DNA from: DATEKX01 sp963726785
Lineage (GTDB): Bacteria; Acidobacteriota; Blastocatellia; UBA7656
Direction of reading: 5' to 3'
Assembly: GCA_963726785.1 (NCBI GenBank)
Contig: CAVSDJ010000007.1
Location: 1,674,001 to 1,738,000, forward strand
Length of the DNA: 64,000 nt
Positions 1 to 9,862 of the stretch are shown here, in pieces. The first letter of the stretch is position 1. Each line of letters opens with the position of its first letter. The notes beneath the pieces were generated by a model. That model saw only the letters and a program-made list of their open reading frames with translations, did no database searches and was not told the DNA's origin. Made by a program: the position numbers and the translations under genes.

Positions 1-1
1 C

Positions 2-811
2 TATTCGCAGACCGTGAGCACTGATCACAGTCAACACACCGAGCACATGATGGTTTCCGCGTTGACGCAGGATTGGGCCAAGCAGAAGCTAGAGAAATCG
101 CCGCGCCATCAGGAATGGGTAAAGATTAAAAACGGCGAACGGACGGTCAACGCTTTCATCGTGTTCCCTGAAGTCAAAAACAAAGCGACTACGGTAATCG
201 TCATCCACGAAATCAACGGGTTGACCGATTGGGTGCGTAGCGTTGCAGATCAACTTGCGGAAGCAGGTTACATAGCCATAGCCCCTGATCTGCTTTCAGG
301 CGTAGGGCCGAACGGCGGCGGGACGAGCGCGTTCACTGACCGCAACGGAGTCGGCCAGGCCATCCGCGACCTGCCGCCCGATCAAGTCACCGGCGACCTG
401 AACGCTGTGGCTGATTACCTGGCGAAGCTGCCTGCGGGAAACGGCAAGGTCGCGGTAGGAGGTTTCTGCTGGGGAGGCGGGCAAACATTTCGCTTTGCGA
501 CGAACCGGCCTGGTTTGAAAGCGGCGTTCGTTTTCTACGGCGGCGGGCCGGACAACAAAGAGGCGATTGCGAAGATCAAAGCTCCGGTTTATGGATTTTA
601 TGGCGGCAACGATGCTCGCGTGAATGCGACGATACCTAAGAGTCAGGAGTTGATGAAGGAGGCAGGAAAGACCTACGACCCTGTGACGTATGAAGGCGCA
701 GGGCATGGCTTTATGCGCGCTGGCGAAGACCCTGCGAACACTGTCGAAGCGAACAAGAAAGCGCGCGACGAAGCCTGGGTGCGCTGGAAGGGCATACTCA
801 AAAAGCTGTAA
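2..811 (+). CDS. dienelactone hydrolase family protein (5' partial)
   Basis: Alpha/beta hydrolase of the dienelactone hydrolase (carboxymethylenebutenolidase-like) family; the family hydrolyses lactone or ester bonds using a Cys-Asp-His triad. Visible: nucleophile motif GGFCWGG about 150 residues in, Asp in GGNDARV near residue 199 and His in GAGHGF near 230. The order and spacing fit the family. The first possible start is a GTG at 14, but the frame stays open to the window edge and the residues there are hydrophilic and resemble the region after a signal peptide, so the true start, perhaps with an export signal, probably lies upstream. The substrate cannot be told from sequence. Confidence 0.85.
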   Translation, partial: YSQTVSTDHSQHTEHMMVSALTQDWAKQKLEKSPRHQEWVKIKNGERTVNAFIVFPEVKNKATTVIVIHEINGLTDWVRSVADQLAEAGYIAIAPDLLSGVGPNGGGTSAFTDRNGVGQAIRDLPPDQVTGDLNAVADYLAKLPAGNGKVAVGGFCWGGGQTFRFATNRPGLKAAFVFYGGGPDNKEAIAKIKAPVYGFYGGNDARVNATIPKSQELMKEAGKTYDPVTYEGAGHGFMRAGEDPANTVEANKKARDEAWVRWKGILKKL

Positions 812-840
812 TGATTGCGCGCAAGCTCAAATAAGTTGTT

Positions 841-909
841 AGCCACGAATTGCACGAATGTTTACGAATGATCACGAATTATTCGTCCGTATTCGTGCAA
901 TTCGTGGCT
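841..909. repeat. palindromic intergenic repeat (CACGAAT family)
   Basis: A 19-bp perfect inverted repeat: AGCCACGAATTGCACGAAT at 841-859 and its reverse complement at 891-909. The short CACGAAT/ATTCGTG words also recur inside the loop. The right arm runs into the 3' end of the exosortase gene and supplies its last residues and stop codon. It lies between convergent genes, so it could also act as a bidirectional terminator or mRNA 3'-end stabiliser (inference). Confidence 0.75.
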
Positions 910-1606
910 TTATAAAGCTGAACGTCGCGAGCGGCAGAATCAGCAGTAGAGGAATCAGTAAGACGAACAGTGAGTGCTCCCAGAAATCACGTCCTTGACT
1001 GTGGCCACCATTTGCCAGTGGAATTGCTAACGCTGCCGCGTAATAAACAAAAAGCGGGAAGAAAGATTGTCGCAACAGACCCGAGGTTGTTCCCGAACTT
1101 ATTCTTTCGCTGATCACAAACAACATCAGCAGAAATCCGAAGTAGATGAAGATTCCTTCAAAGCGGTGAAGTTGATCGGGATTCAACCAGCCGATCTCCG
1201 CAGGCATCCGCTGCAGCCGCAATGCAAGCGAGATGCGTGCAGTATTCGCAACAAGTGTTACAACATAGGCAACCAGTAAGGCGGCGGGGATGAATGCCCA
1301 TGCAATGATTCTCGCTCGCTCGCTCAATAGCTTTCTGATTGAAAGCATCAAGAATGCGGTGACCAAGAAATTGACTCCCGCACAGGAAGGCGCTATCAGG
1401 AAACGGCGATCCGCGCTGATGTAGCCTGCATGGGATTCAAACTCAAACGCGGTGCCGCTGACCATCTCGACCAACGCAGTCGTAGGGGCAAGAATCCAAC
1501 GCAGTTGGTTGGCGCTTGCCGTTGAGTAGCATAGCTTGAGCGTGAAAGCGCAGAGCAGTACGACAGCCCACTGCGCTATCCGGTTCCAGGTAAATCTCTG
1601 TTTCAT
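872..1606 (-). CDS. xrtK: exosortase XrtK
   Basis: Integral-membrane transpeptidase-like enzyme of the exosortase/archaeosortase family, which cleaves C-terminal sorting signals at the cytoplasmic membrane. The 244-residue protein is almost all hydrophobic helices. It carries the family's Cys in APSCAGVNF, Arg in NTARISL and His in LHRFEGIFIYFG. The short length and the partner gene fit the XrtK type, which typically serves a VIT/VWA protein. It overlaps the upstream substrate gene by 4 bp (ATGA), implying translational coupling. The final ~11 residues are encoded by the dispersed CACGAAT repeat and are probably not functional family sequence. Confidence 0.85.
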   Translation of the reverse strand: MKQRFTWNRIAQWAVVLLCAFTLKLCYSTASANQLRWILAPTTALVEMVSGTAFEFESHAGYISADRRFLIAPSCAGVNFLVTAFLMLSIRKLLSERARIIAWAFIPAALLVAYVVTLVANTARISLALRLQRMPAEIGWLNPDQLHRFEGIFIYFGFLLMLFVISERISSGTTSGLLRQSFFPLFVYYAAALAIPLANGGHSQGRDFWEHSLFVLLIPLLLILPLATFSFIKPRIARIRTNNS

Positions 1607-3591
1607 ACAAGACGCCGCCTGCGAAGGATCATCATCAGTCCGATCATTATGGCTGCGGTGATCAACCAGACGAGTTCCGGTTCGCTTCCTTTCTCCGTGC
1701 CTCCGCCTACTGCCAGATCGGTCACTCCCAGTGGAAGCGGCAGCGGCTGATTCACATCCTTAGCCGGTTCCTGTATGTTTCGCACCTCTTCGAGCACCGC
1801 TATAAAGGAGGTGTACTGGGTCAACAAGTTATACTTCAAACCCAGAGAAGTGATTTCCTTGATCTGATCCGCGCCTACAGAGCTGGAGCCGTAATCAGAA
1901 AGTTCAGCGATTCGTGATCGAGCCCACAGGTAACGCAACGCTCGATGGCCTTCATCCGGCACGACACCGGCAACATCTAAACGATTCAAATAATCTCCCT
2001 GTCCCGTTTTCCCTTGCAGTTCAAATCTTCCGCTCAACGAACCACGCCATTTGCCAAAAAGAATCACGGGGCGTTTAGCGAATAAATCAGGCAGGTAGGC
2101 CGGGTGCACATCGTATATGTCAAAGCCTATAGCCCAGATCTCAATGTCGGTCAAAAGCGGGCTCTGAATGTATTCCCGGAATTTGTCCGCAACCTGTGGA
2201 GCTTCCGTCTCCCCGGTCACAATAAAAGGCTCGCCCATTCCGGCTTTCGCCACGCCTTCAATGAGGTAGCGATTTACTGCCGTGCCGATACCGAATGAGA
2301 ACACGTTCGATTCACCCAGATGATCTCGTATGTAATCAAAGACTCCCTCTTCTCCTGAAACATATCCATCGGTTATCAGCACGATGCTTCGCGAAATGCC
2401 TGCTTCACGGGGAATGTTCATGGCTTGTTTGAGGGCTGGAAGAAGCTCGGTTCCCCCGCTTCCGCGCTGCTGTTCGATCAAACGAATCGCGTCCGAGATG
2501 TTTTGTTTATCCGCCGGAAGTGACTTTTCAGAAAGCACTGTGGAGTCTCCGGCGAACAAAACGACGTTGAACAAATCCGATGGTCGCAATTGCCCGATCA
2601 AATCCTGTAGCAGGCGTTTGGAAATATCCAGAGGAAACCCATTCATAGAGCCGGAAACATCTACTACAAAAATGTACTCCCGAGCAAGTATGTCCGAGTC
2701 CGCAACCCGCTGCGGTGGTTGAGCCATGTAAAGAAAAAAGTTCTCGTCTTCACCTTGATAGAGAATCAGGCCCGCCGCGATCTGATCTCCCGCCAAACTG
2801 TAGCGCAGAATGAAGTCACGATTTCCTTGAAACAGATATGTATCGTCGAGGGTGACGTTAGCGATGCTCGAACCCTGCCATTGCGGAAGAATATCGTGCG
2901 AGACGCAACTCAATTCCTGGATAGGAACACCGGCTGAAATCCTGGCTGAAATGCGGAGCGCGCTTGTGGGTTTGTTTTCTTGATGTAGATACGGAGTTTT
3001 AACCCAAAGATCCGCTTGTGGCGCGGCGGATTCCGGCTGGGAGGAATAGCGCGGCCCGACTACCGTAGGAAAGACCACTTCATAGATGCCATCGGTTGGC
3101 ACTAACAACTCGGTGTAGCGAAGCTCTATTTCGATCTGGTCTCCGGGCATGACATTGGCGAGGCTCATCGAAAACACATTGGGTCTGTTTTGCTCCAGAA
3201 GAGAAGCGCTTTTTCCTTCCTGCTTTGCCTTGTCGAAATCTTGTTTTGCCTTTTCTCGCTCTTTGATTTTAGCAACAATAACTTGATCGCCGATTCGCAT
3301 GTGCATCGCGTAGACGGCGGCCCGCGTGGATGCCGGAAAAACGTAAGATGCATTGATTGGCCGCGAGCCTTCGTTCCGATAAATTTGCAGTACCTTCACA
3401 TCCGCGATGACGCCTGAGATGTTTATCTCAACACGCGTATCTTTGAGAGGCAAGCGATCTACTTGCGGGTCGCCCTGCACAAAGAAATACGGCGAAAGAG
3501 TTTTATCTTCCACAGTCTGTGCAGAGCCGGAAAAGGAAAGCATTGCGATTGCAAACATAACCATACAGACATTCAATATCTTGAATTGCAT
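1603..3591 (-). CDS. VIT and VWA domain protein with exosortase-type C-terminal signal
   Basis: Secreted protein of about 660 residues. In order: signal peptide ending near FSGSAQT; a VIT (vault/inter-alpha-trypsin) domain over roughly residues 30-180; a VWA domain with the metal-site motif DVSGSMNG near residue 320; then a C-terminal stretch with an acidic EPELVW, a hydrophobic helix and a terminal RRRR cluster. That tail resembles a PEP-CTERM-type exosortase signal, and the exosortase is coded directly downstream, so this is very likely its dedicated substrate. I chose the ATG at 3591 over the GTG at 3609 because AAAGAGGT sits 5 nt upstream of it. The ligand is unknown. Confidence 0.85.
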   Translation of the reverse strand: MQFKILNVCMVMFAIAMLSFSGSAQTVEDKTLSPYFFVQGDPQVDRLPLKDTRVEINISGVIADVKVLQIYRNEGSRPINASYVFPASTRAAVYAMHMRIGDQVIVAKIKEREKAKQDFDKAKQEGKSASLLEQNRPNVFSMSLANVMPGDQIEIELRYTELLVPTDGIYEVVFPTVVGPRYSSQPESAAPQADLWVKTPYLHQENKPTSALRISARISAGVPIQELSCVSHDILPQWQGSSIANVTLDDTYLFQGNRDFILRYSLAGDQIAAGLILYQGEDENFFLYMAQPPQRVADSDILAREYIFVVDVSGSMNGFPLDISKRLLQDLIGQLRPSDLFNVVLFAGDSTVLSEKSLPADKQNISDAIRLIEQQRGSGGTELLPALKQAMNIPREAGISRSIVLITDGYVSGEEGVFDYIRDHLGESNVFSFGIGTAVNRYLIEGVAKAGMGEPFIVTGETEAPQVADKFREYIQSPLLTDIEIWAIGFDIYDVHPAYLPDLFAKRPVILFGKWRGSLSGRFELQGKTGQGDYLNRLDVAGVVPDEGHRALRYLWARSRIAELSDYGSSSVGADQIKEITSLGLKYNLLTQYTSFIAVLEEVRNIQEPAKDVNQPLPLPLGVTDLAVGGGTEKGSEPELVWLITAAIMIGLMMILRRRRLV

Positions 3592-3609
3592 AATTACCTC
3601 TTTCTTCAC

Positions 3610-4034
3610 ACGTCCCGTCGGGCCTGAGCCACGATGGTTGAGAGATTTTTCTGAATCAAATCTTAGATGGCGTCTACCGACACACGAGCAGCATTCGGAT
3701 TATCACTTCGGATGCTTCCAGACCAGGCGCGTGCCATAATCAGGTTCTCCGAACACGATGACCGGAGTGCCATAAGTTGGTAGGAGCATCGTGAGCGAAC
3801 CGTTATTTTATGTCGTCGTCGAGCGCGTTAGATGTAGCCGCGTCCATCTGGTTGCTTGCTGCTCAACAGAAATCTTTTTGTGCCGCGCAGGGTTGTCCCT
3901 CTACCTTTTTTTATGAGATGCCTTGCGCGCTATTTCGATGACAGAGCGTTAGTCGGGCAGACATTTCACTAGAGGATGGATGCCGCGAAGTAAATCCAAT
4001 CAATTTTTAGAACATCTGGTGGGAACAAACTATT
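3610..4034. other. intergenic region, no gene seen
   Basis: About 425 bp between the VIT/VWA gene start and the end of the S9 peptidase gene, both on the minus strand. It must contain the promoter of the VIT/VWA-exosortase pair. I see no convincing ORF, RNA or clear promoter consensus. Confidence 0.5.
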
Positions 4035-5993
4035 TCATGTCTCTGGAAAGTTGTGGAGCCTTTCAATAAAGTCCTGATCAATTTGTACATCCGCACGGAA
4101 GCCGAATACTTTTGAATAAAAATACAACTCGCCGTCGAGCGAGCGCTTGATGTTTTCGGCGCGGCGAAAGCCATGCGCTTCGCCTTCAAATGGAATATAA
4201 GCTACGGCCAATCCTTTCGCGCGGGCGGCTTCAAACATCATCTCCGATTGATTCGGAGGGACGACTTTGTCATCCAATCCCTGAAAAAGAATTATCGGGC
4301 AACTCAATCGGTCTGTGAAATGAATCGGCGAACGCTCGCGGTATAAGTCCCGTCTTTCAGGATACGGGCCGATGAGGCTTGAGTTATACCGCGACTCGAA
4401 TTTGTGACAATCCTGTTCCAGCGCTTCCAGGTCGCTTATCCCATAATAGCTCGCGCCCGCTTTGAAGAAATTGCGGAACACGAGCGCAGCAAGCGTGGTG
4501 TATCCGCCCGCGCTGCCGCCGCGAATGATTAATCGCTCAGAGTCCGCTTTGCCTCGTTCGATCAGATAGCGCGCGCCGTTTATGCAATCGTCAACATCAA
4601 CGACGCCCCACTGGTCGTTCAATCGCTCGCGATACGCGCGGCCATAACCAGTGCTCCCGCCATAGTTCACGTCCAACACGCCAAAACCCCGACTGGTCCA
4701 GTATTGAAACATCGGTTTGAATGTCGTCGTAGCCGCGCTCGTAGGCCCACCGTGACTGACGACCAGCAGCGGCGGCTTCTCACCGGCAGGAGCCGTGTAA
4801 TCGCGATTGTTCGGAGCGTAGAAAAAAGCGTGCGCGGTCAATCCGTTTTCGGTCGGGAACTCGATTGATTCAGCCGTGGAGAGATACTGCAAGTCAACCT
4901 CTATGCTGCTCGAACGTCTAAGCGTTTCCGTCTTTCGCGTCGCGGGTTCGAGTTGAACAACCGACAAAGCTTCCGCAGGCGAGCCTCCGCAAAATACAAC
5001 GCGCTCACGCGCGCAACGCAGGCTCGCAATCTCCGTGTACGGCGTTTCTATCTTCTCAAGCTTGCCCGTACCAGCGTCGAGCGATGCCAGTTGCCAGTTG
5101 CCTTGCTCGTTATAGGCGCAGATGATTCGATCACCTGAATCGAACCCATAAGTTGACATTCGGAATCCCCACTGCGGCATGCCGAACTCAGCTTTCATCT
5201 CACACAGAGCTTCGATAGCGCCTTCGCGCCATCGGTAGAGATTCCACCAACCTGTTCGATCAGAGACAAAATGAAGGACTCCGTCAGGCGACCATTCCGG
5301 TTGAAAGATTGATTCGCTTGCGCCGCCCGCAATCAGCGTCTTTTCACCAAGCGAGCCGTCTTCGTTTATTTCGGCGACCCAGAGTTCAGTGCCGTCCCAC
5401 GGCAGGTTCGGATGATTCCACGCAAGCCACGCGAGCCGCCCTCCATCGGGGCTGAGTCGCGGTGATGAATAGAAATCGTTGCCTGAAACGATAACAGTGC
5501 CGCCCGTGTCGCCATCCATGTTGATGCTGACGATGGTGTTGATAGTGTCGCGGGTTTGCGCGGTATGATCTTCGCGCACCGAGATCATTCGATTGCGGCG
5601 CGCGTCAATCACGCCATCAGCATAGCGCATCTTTTCGGCTGAAGTGATTGGACGGGGAATTGAATCAGGCGTCTGGCGATAGAGGCGCTGGTCTGCGTGG
5701 TTTGAAAAATAGATCGTGCCGTCAACGACTGTGTATGCGCCGCCGCCATATTCGTGAACAGTAGTGCGGGCGCTGAACTCTGGCGGCGTGACATCCGTTG
5801 TTTGCCCGTCTGGCGTTCGCTTGACGATACAGTTGCGACCTTTTTCCGAAGGGCGACTCTCTATCCAATAGACGTCCGAGCCATCGAGCGCGACTTCGCC
5901 CAGACCGATAGTCCCGGCGACGATCAGGTCTGATGTAATAGGCGATTTCCACGAACCGTAAGAAGCTACTTTTTTTTCAGCCATTCGTTTCAT
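4035..5993 (-). CDS. S9 family peptidase (prolyl oligopeptidase / acylaminoacyl-peptidase type)
   Basis: 652-residue serine peptidase: an N-terminal seven-bladed beta-propeller (repeated SPDG and WSPDG motifs) and a C-terminal alpha/beta hydrolase. Triad residues visible: Ser in RGGSAGGYTT (about residue 491), Asp in GLDDKVVPP (about 572), His in GEAHGFR (about 606). The family removes dipeptides or acyl-amino acids from short peptides. There is no signal peptide, so it is probably cytoplasmic. The start overlaps the stop of the upstream PepSY-like gene by 4 bp, making it the last gene of a minus-strand run. An in-frame ATG three codons later is an alternative start. Confidence 0.9.
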   Translation of the reverse strand: MKRMAEKKVASYGSWKSPITSDLIVAGTIGLGEVALDGSDVYWIESRPSEKGRNCIVKRTPDGQTTDVTPPEFSARTTVHEYGGGAYTVVDGTIYFSNHADQRLYRQTPDSIPRPITSAEKMRYADGVIDARRNRMISVREDHTAQTRDTINTIVSINMDGDTGGTVIVSGNDFYSSPRLSPDGGRLAWLAWNHPNLPWDGTELWVAEINEDGSLGEKTLIAGGASESIFQPEWSPDGVLHFVSDRTGWWNLYRWREGAIEALCEMKAEFGMPQWGFRMSTYGFDSGDRIICAYNEQGNWQLASLDAGTGKLEKIETPYTEIASLRCARERVVFCGGSPAEALSVVQLEPATRKTETLRRSSSIEVDLQYLSTAESIEFPTENGLTAHAFFYAPNNRDYTAPAGEKPPLLVVSHGGPTSAATTTFKPMFQYWTSRGFGVLDVNYGGSTGYGRAYRERLNDQWGVVDVDDCINGARYLIERGKADSERLIIRGGSAGGYTTLAALVFRNFFKAGASYYGISDLEALEQDCHKFESRYNSSLIGPYPERRDLYRERSPIHFTDRLSCPIILFQGLDDKVVPPNQSEMMFEAARAKGLAVAYIPFEGEAHGFRRAENIKRSLDGELYFYSKVFGFRADVQIDQDFIERLHNFPET

Positions 5994-6586
5994 CCTTTGC
6001 TAAAAAACAGTCGTGCCCCAAGCGCACTCAATATCAACACAAGCGCGATGCCGAGCGCGCCTAAAGCTTTATCCAGAGCCGCCACGCCCGTCCACTGTAG
6101 GTAATGAATCTTATAGAAAAAATCTATGCGGTCGGTGTCCGCGCCGCGCTGCGCGAGCGCGAGCCGGTTCCAGTCAATCGTCACACGCACATTTGTGTCT
6201 GTTGTAGCTGTGTTTCCTTCGATGCTTGCGATATGCCCATAGCGCGACGGGTTCGCTGCCAGAGCGTCAGCAATCAGCGTGCGAATTTCATCCGTGGTTG
6301 GCGCTTGTCTGGGTTGCAAGCTGTGCGGGTCGAGATGCTGCCAGCCTTGACTGGTGCGCGCAAGCAGATGCTCGCCCAGTATCGTTTTCACATAGCGGAA
6401 CTCAAGCCATGATGGAGAGGGTTCGAGCGCGACTTTTGTTTCAAGCGGGTATGTCTTTATCTGCGGCGTGTCGTAAGCGTCTGCATAACCGGGCTTCAAA
6501 AAAAAGATAGAGCCGGTGATGGCCCAGCCTATCAAAGGCAGCAACATCACCAGCCCTATGATGCGATGAAGCGTGCGAGCTTTCAT
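5990..6586 (-). CDS. PepSY-associated membrane protein
   Basis: 198-residue protein with an N-terminal transmembrane helix (TLHRIIGLVMLLPLIGWAIT), a soluble domain resembling PepSY, and a second helix near the C-terminus followed by a short basic tail. PepSY/PepSY-TM proteins occur in ferric reductase-like and peptidase-inhibitor contexts. Here the gene lies 8 bp after a CocE-like hydrolase and overlaps an S9 peptidase gene, so a link to peptide handling is possible (inference). Family assignment is by fold pattern and the N-terminal helix, not by catalytic residues. Confidence 0.6.
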   Translation of the reverse strand: MKARTLHRIIGLVMLLPLIGWAITGSIFFLKPGYADAYDTPQIKTYPLETKVALEPSPSWLEFRYVKTILGEHLLARTSQGWQHLDPHSLQPRQAPTTDEIRTLIADALAANPSRYGHIASIEGNTATTDTNVRVTIDWNRLALAQRGADTDRIDFFYKIHYLQWTGVAALDKALGALGIALVLILSALGARLFFSKG

Positions 6587-6594
6587 TCAACCTG

Positions 6595-8473
6595 CTATTT
6601 CATCACGTTCACAATCACGCGCGAGGAGCAATAGATGCGCTCGGTGGCTTTTTGAAAGTCGCCTTCCGTCGCGTTATAGATGTCAACGAATTTCTGCGGG
6701 TTGCGGTCTACTAGCGGAAACCAACTGCTTTGCACCTGCACCATCAAACGATGCCCTTTCAAAAACGTGTGCAAAACGTCGGGCATCTCGAACTCGACGC
6801 GCGTCACTTTGCCCGGCGTCATCGGTTCGGGCTTTACAGAAGCTGTTGCGGAACTTCGCGCGAAACGGCTCGCCCCTGACCATCATTTGATAGCCGCCCA
6901 TTTTTACGCCCGCAGGATTCGGATCATTGTCCGGCGCATCGTCAGGATAAACGTCTATCAACTTCACAATGAAATCCGAGTCAGTCCCCGAAGTCGAAAC
7001 GTCGAGACTCACTTTGATCGGCCCCGCAACCGTCATGTTTTCGGCAAGCGCGTCTGTCTGATAGACGAGCACGTCAGGCCTGATCGCCGCGAATCGCTGA
7101 TCGTCAACCATATACTCGCGCGTCATTCCGATGGCGGTGTTGTTGATGAAAGGCACAGGCTTGGCGGGGTCGCTCACGTACTCTGCGAAACACTGTCGCG
7201 CAGTCGCCTCTGAAAACGAAAGCTTGCCGCTCGAATCGAGATAGATGCTCTTCGTCTCGGTGCCACGAGGCGGCCAGTGGTCTAAAGTCCGCCACTCGTT
7301 CGAGCCCGTGTTAAAAACATAAGCTTCGGGTAGATTCATCTCGCCTTTGTCTTTCAAAAAATGGTTGAAGAAAATCAGCTCGATGTTCTGGCGATAGAAC
7401 TCCGAGGTCTTCGCTCCGAATCGAACATTGCCGAGCGCGTCGCCATCCGAACGCGACCAGCCGCCGTGAAACCACGGCCCCATCACAAGGATGTTATATG
7501 TGTTCGGGTTGTTCTTTTCGACGGCCTGATAAATCTTAAGCGCGCCTTGCAAATCTTCGGCGTCGAACCAGCCGCCGACCGTCATCACTGCGGGCCGAAC
7601 GCGAGTCAGGTGCTGCGGCACGTTTTGCGCCTGCCAGTATTCATCATAAGTGCCGTGCGTCATCCATTCGTTCCAGATGCGAATCTCGTTGTGCAGATAC
7701 TTCTTGTTAGCGTTCGCGAGCGGCCCCATCTCAAGAAAGAACTTGTAGCCGTCGGGCGTGCCGTGATCGAAGCCAAATGATGAGCCGGTCGTCGGCCCTT
7801 TGCGCGGCTTGCCGAAACCTGAGATGAAGTTGAAAGCGTGGGGCAGAAATAACGCGCCGTTGTGATGCATGTCGTCGCCCAGAAAATTGTCTGCCATCGG
7901 CGCTTGCGGCGAGACGGCTTTCAACGCCGGATGCGCGTCAATCATTCCCTGCGCCGTGTAGAAGCCGGGGAACGATATGCCCCACATCCCGACTCGCCCG
8001 TTGTTGTTAGGGATATTCTTTACTAACCATTCAATCGTGTCGTAGGTGTCCGTCGTTTCATCAACGTCCGTAGGCGAAGACTTCTTAGGTTTGTAAGGAG
8101 TCATCCATTTGAAATCGCCTTCGCTCATCATCCGCCCGCGCACGTCCTGATAGACGATGATGTATTTCTCTTGTTGGAACAGCAATGAAGGGCCTATCGA
8201 AGTCTTATAATCGTCAGCCCCGTAAGGCGAGACGCTGTACGGCGTGCGGCAGAGCAGTATAGGGTATTTTTGCGATGTGTCTTTGGGCCGATAGATGGAA
8301 GTGAAAAGCTTCGCGCCGTCGCGCATCGTGATTTGCGTTTCCATCTTTGTGTAAGCTGCTTTGACTTCATCAGCATCTTGCGCCGAGAGCAGCCCTATGG
8401 AGCCGATGGAAACAAGTAATGCCAGAACAGATGCGAAATGCAGAATAAATGTTTTGTAGGATTTCATAAGCAT
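6595..8473 (-). pseudogene. CocE/NonD family hydrolase, frameshifted near the C-terminus
   Basis: X-Pro dipeptidyl-peptidase-like (CocE/NonD) serine hydrolase with a signal peptide. The alpha/beta-hydrolase core has the nucleophile motif GISFPG (about residue 167) and HGGW downstream; the C-terminal jelly-roll domain is split. The main frame goes wrong after FRAKFRNSF and ends at 6683 in nonsense, while the expected continuation (VKPEPMTPGKVTRVEF and on) is in another frame down to a TAG at 6595. One extra base near 6838 explains it. Corrected length is about 625 residues, normal for the family. This may be an assembly indel rather than a dead gene. It is spaced 6 bp from the upstream deacetylase gene. 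Confidence 0.8.
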
Positions 8474-8479
8474 CCTCCC

Positions 8480-9457
8480 CTATTTTGTCCCCTCCGCTTT
8501 GTTAGCACCGCGAGATTTTCGCTGCAAGTCGCGCAGCGCGCGAAAGCCTATGCGCTTGACGTTTTGCGATTCCAGAATCTGGCGAACTTCCGCATCTTTC
8601 GTAAACAGGCGATACTCTTCGGCGCGATCTTTCCACGAATTAGTTATGTGCGCTATCTCGTCGCCCGCGACCGAGGCGTGAATAAATAACTCTGTTACGC
8701 CCGGCTTCAAATCTTTCAGCATTCGCTTCCAGTAATCGTTCATTGATTCGCCGTCTTTGCGCCCGCCCAAAATCAGGTAATCGGGATAGACTATGCCGTC
8801 GCCGTCCAACTGCGCGCGCTGCCCGCCGCCGCCTGCTGCGGCCAGCGTTTCCTGCGAACCCATCCTGAGCGGCAGATCGAATTCTTTTGCGAGCTTTCGA
8901 TAGACCTGAAAATACGCTTCATTGTATTGCAGCGTGCCCATGTGCGAATCCAAATGAGTCACGTCTATTCCTGCGGCAATCGCCTTTCGGATCTGCGCGC
9001 GCGCTTCGATGTAAGCCTGCTCAGGCGTAGAGTTTTTGTAGACGCTCGCGATGTCGGGCCACAGGTACCCTTGCGGGTCTACAAGTCCCGGCACTTCGGT
9101 TTTCGATGCGACAGGGCCCCACTTATAGGTCTTCCATTCCGATGTGTGCGTCAGGTGCAGGCCGAAATCGGAGTTCGGATGCGACTTCGCATAATTGGCT
9201 ATTTCAGGAAACCACGGGCCGGGAACTATGATGGTCGAAGAAGTCACAAGCCCATTCTCCATCGCGTCTATGACGGCGGCATTCGCCGCGTGGCTGTTGC
9301 CTACGTCATCTACATTGATGATGAGTATCTTGTCCGTCGCTTTGAAGCCCAACGCTGTGGCAAGCGCGGGCCGCGCGGCTTGAGATGTTGACGCCTGTTG
9401 CGCGATTGACAAAGATGACAAGGCGAATAGCAGAAGCAAGCAGCTTCTTATTTTCAT
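8480..9457 (-). CDS. ChbG/YdjC family carbohydrate deacetylase, exported
   Basis: 325-residue protein of the YdjC/ChbG family, metal-dependent deacetylases acting on acetylated oligosaccharides such as chitooligosaccharides. Metal/catalytic motifs seen: NVDDVG (about residue 50), GLHLTH (about 99) and HLDSHMG (about 168). An N-terminal signal peptide (LLLLFALSSLSIAQQ) indicates export. It is the first gene of the run leading into the CocE-like hydrolase. The exact substrate is not deducible. Confidence 0.88.
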   Translation of the reverse strand: MKIRSCLLLLFALSSLSIAQQASTSQAARPALATALGFKATDKILIINVDDVGNSHAANAAVIDAMENGLVTSSTIIVPGPWFPEIANYAKSHPNSDFGLHLTHTSEWKTYKWGPVASKTEVPGLVDPQGYLWPDIASVYKNSTPEQAYIEARAQIRKAIAAGIDVTHLDSHMGTLQYNEAYFQVYRKLAKEFDLPLRMGSQETLAAAGGGGQRAQLDGDGIVYPDYLILGGRKDGESMNDYWKRMLKDLKPGVTELFIHASVAGDEIAHITNSWKDRAEEYRLFTKDAEVRQILESQNVKRIGFRALRDLQRKSRGANKAEGTK

Positions 9458-9500
9458 AGCTGAATCTCCGGTGATAGCTAAATGGATTTGAAATGAGAAT

Positions 9501-9845
9501 TCATTGGTCGCAGAACTCAGAGCCGCTTGCGGTTTCGGTTTCTGCGATCAAGCCTTCCATATGCTGCCGCGCTTTCCATGCCCCTGTGCGCGTGGCGACT
9601 TCGATGCCTTTGGCCCACGCGCTGCGCGCCTCGTCGCGTTTCCCCTCGTTCATCAACGCCGTGCCCAACATCTGGTACGCGGCGGTGTAATTCGGATTCA
9701 AGCGCACAACATTTTGTAACGCGCCTGCCGCATCGCTCCAGCGTTCGAGTTTGGAGTATTCGCTCGCCAGCCCGTACCAGATCATCGCATCATCGGGCTG
9801 ATCTCGAAGCAGGGTTTCAAACACTTCGATTCTTGATTGTGACAT
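9501..9845 (-). CDS. small tetratricopeptide-repeat protein
   Basis: 114 residues made of about three TPR units (for example WYGLASEYSKLERWSDAAGA and AYQMLGTALMNEGKRDEARS), without signal peptide or membrane segment. Probably a cytoplasmic protein-protein interaction module. It is 17 bp downstream of the secreted protein gene at 9863, so the two are likely co-transcribed. Partner unknown. Confidence 0.8.
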   Translation of the reverse strand: MSQSRIEVFETLLRDQPDDAMIWYGLASEYSKLERWSDAAGALQNVVRLNPNYTAAYQMLGTALMNEGKRDEARSAWAKGIEVATRTGAWKARQHMEGLIAETETASGSEFCDQ

Positions 9846-9862
9846 TTATTCCAATCTGCCTT

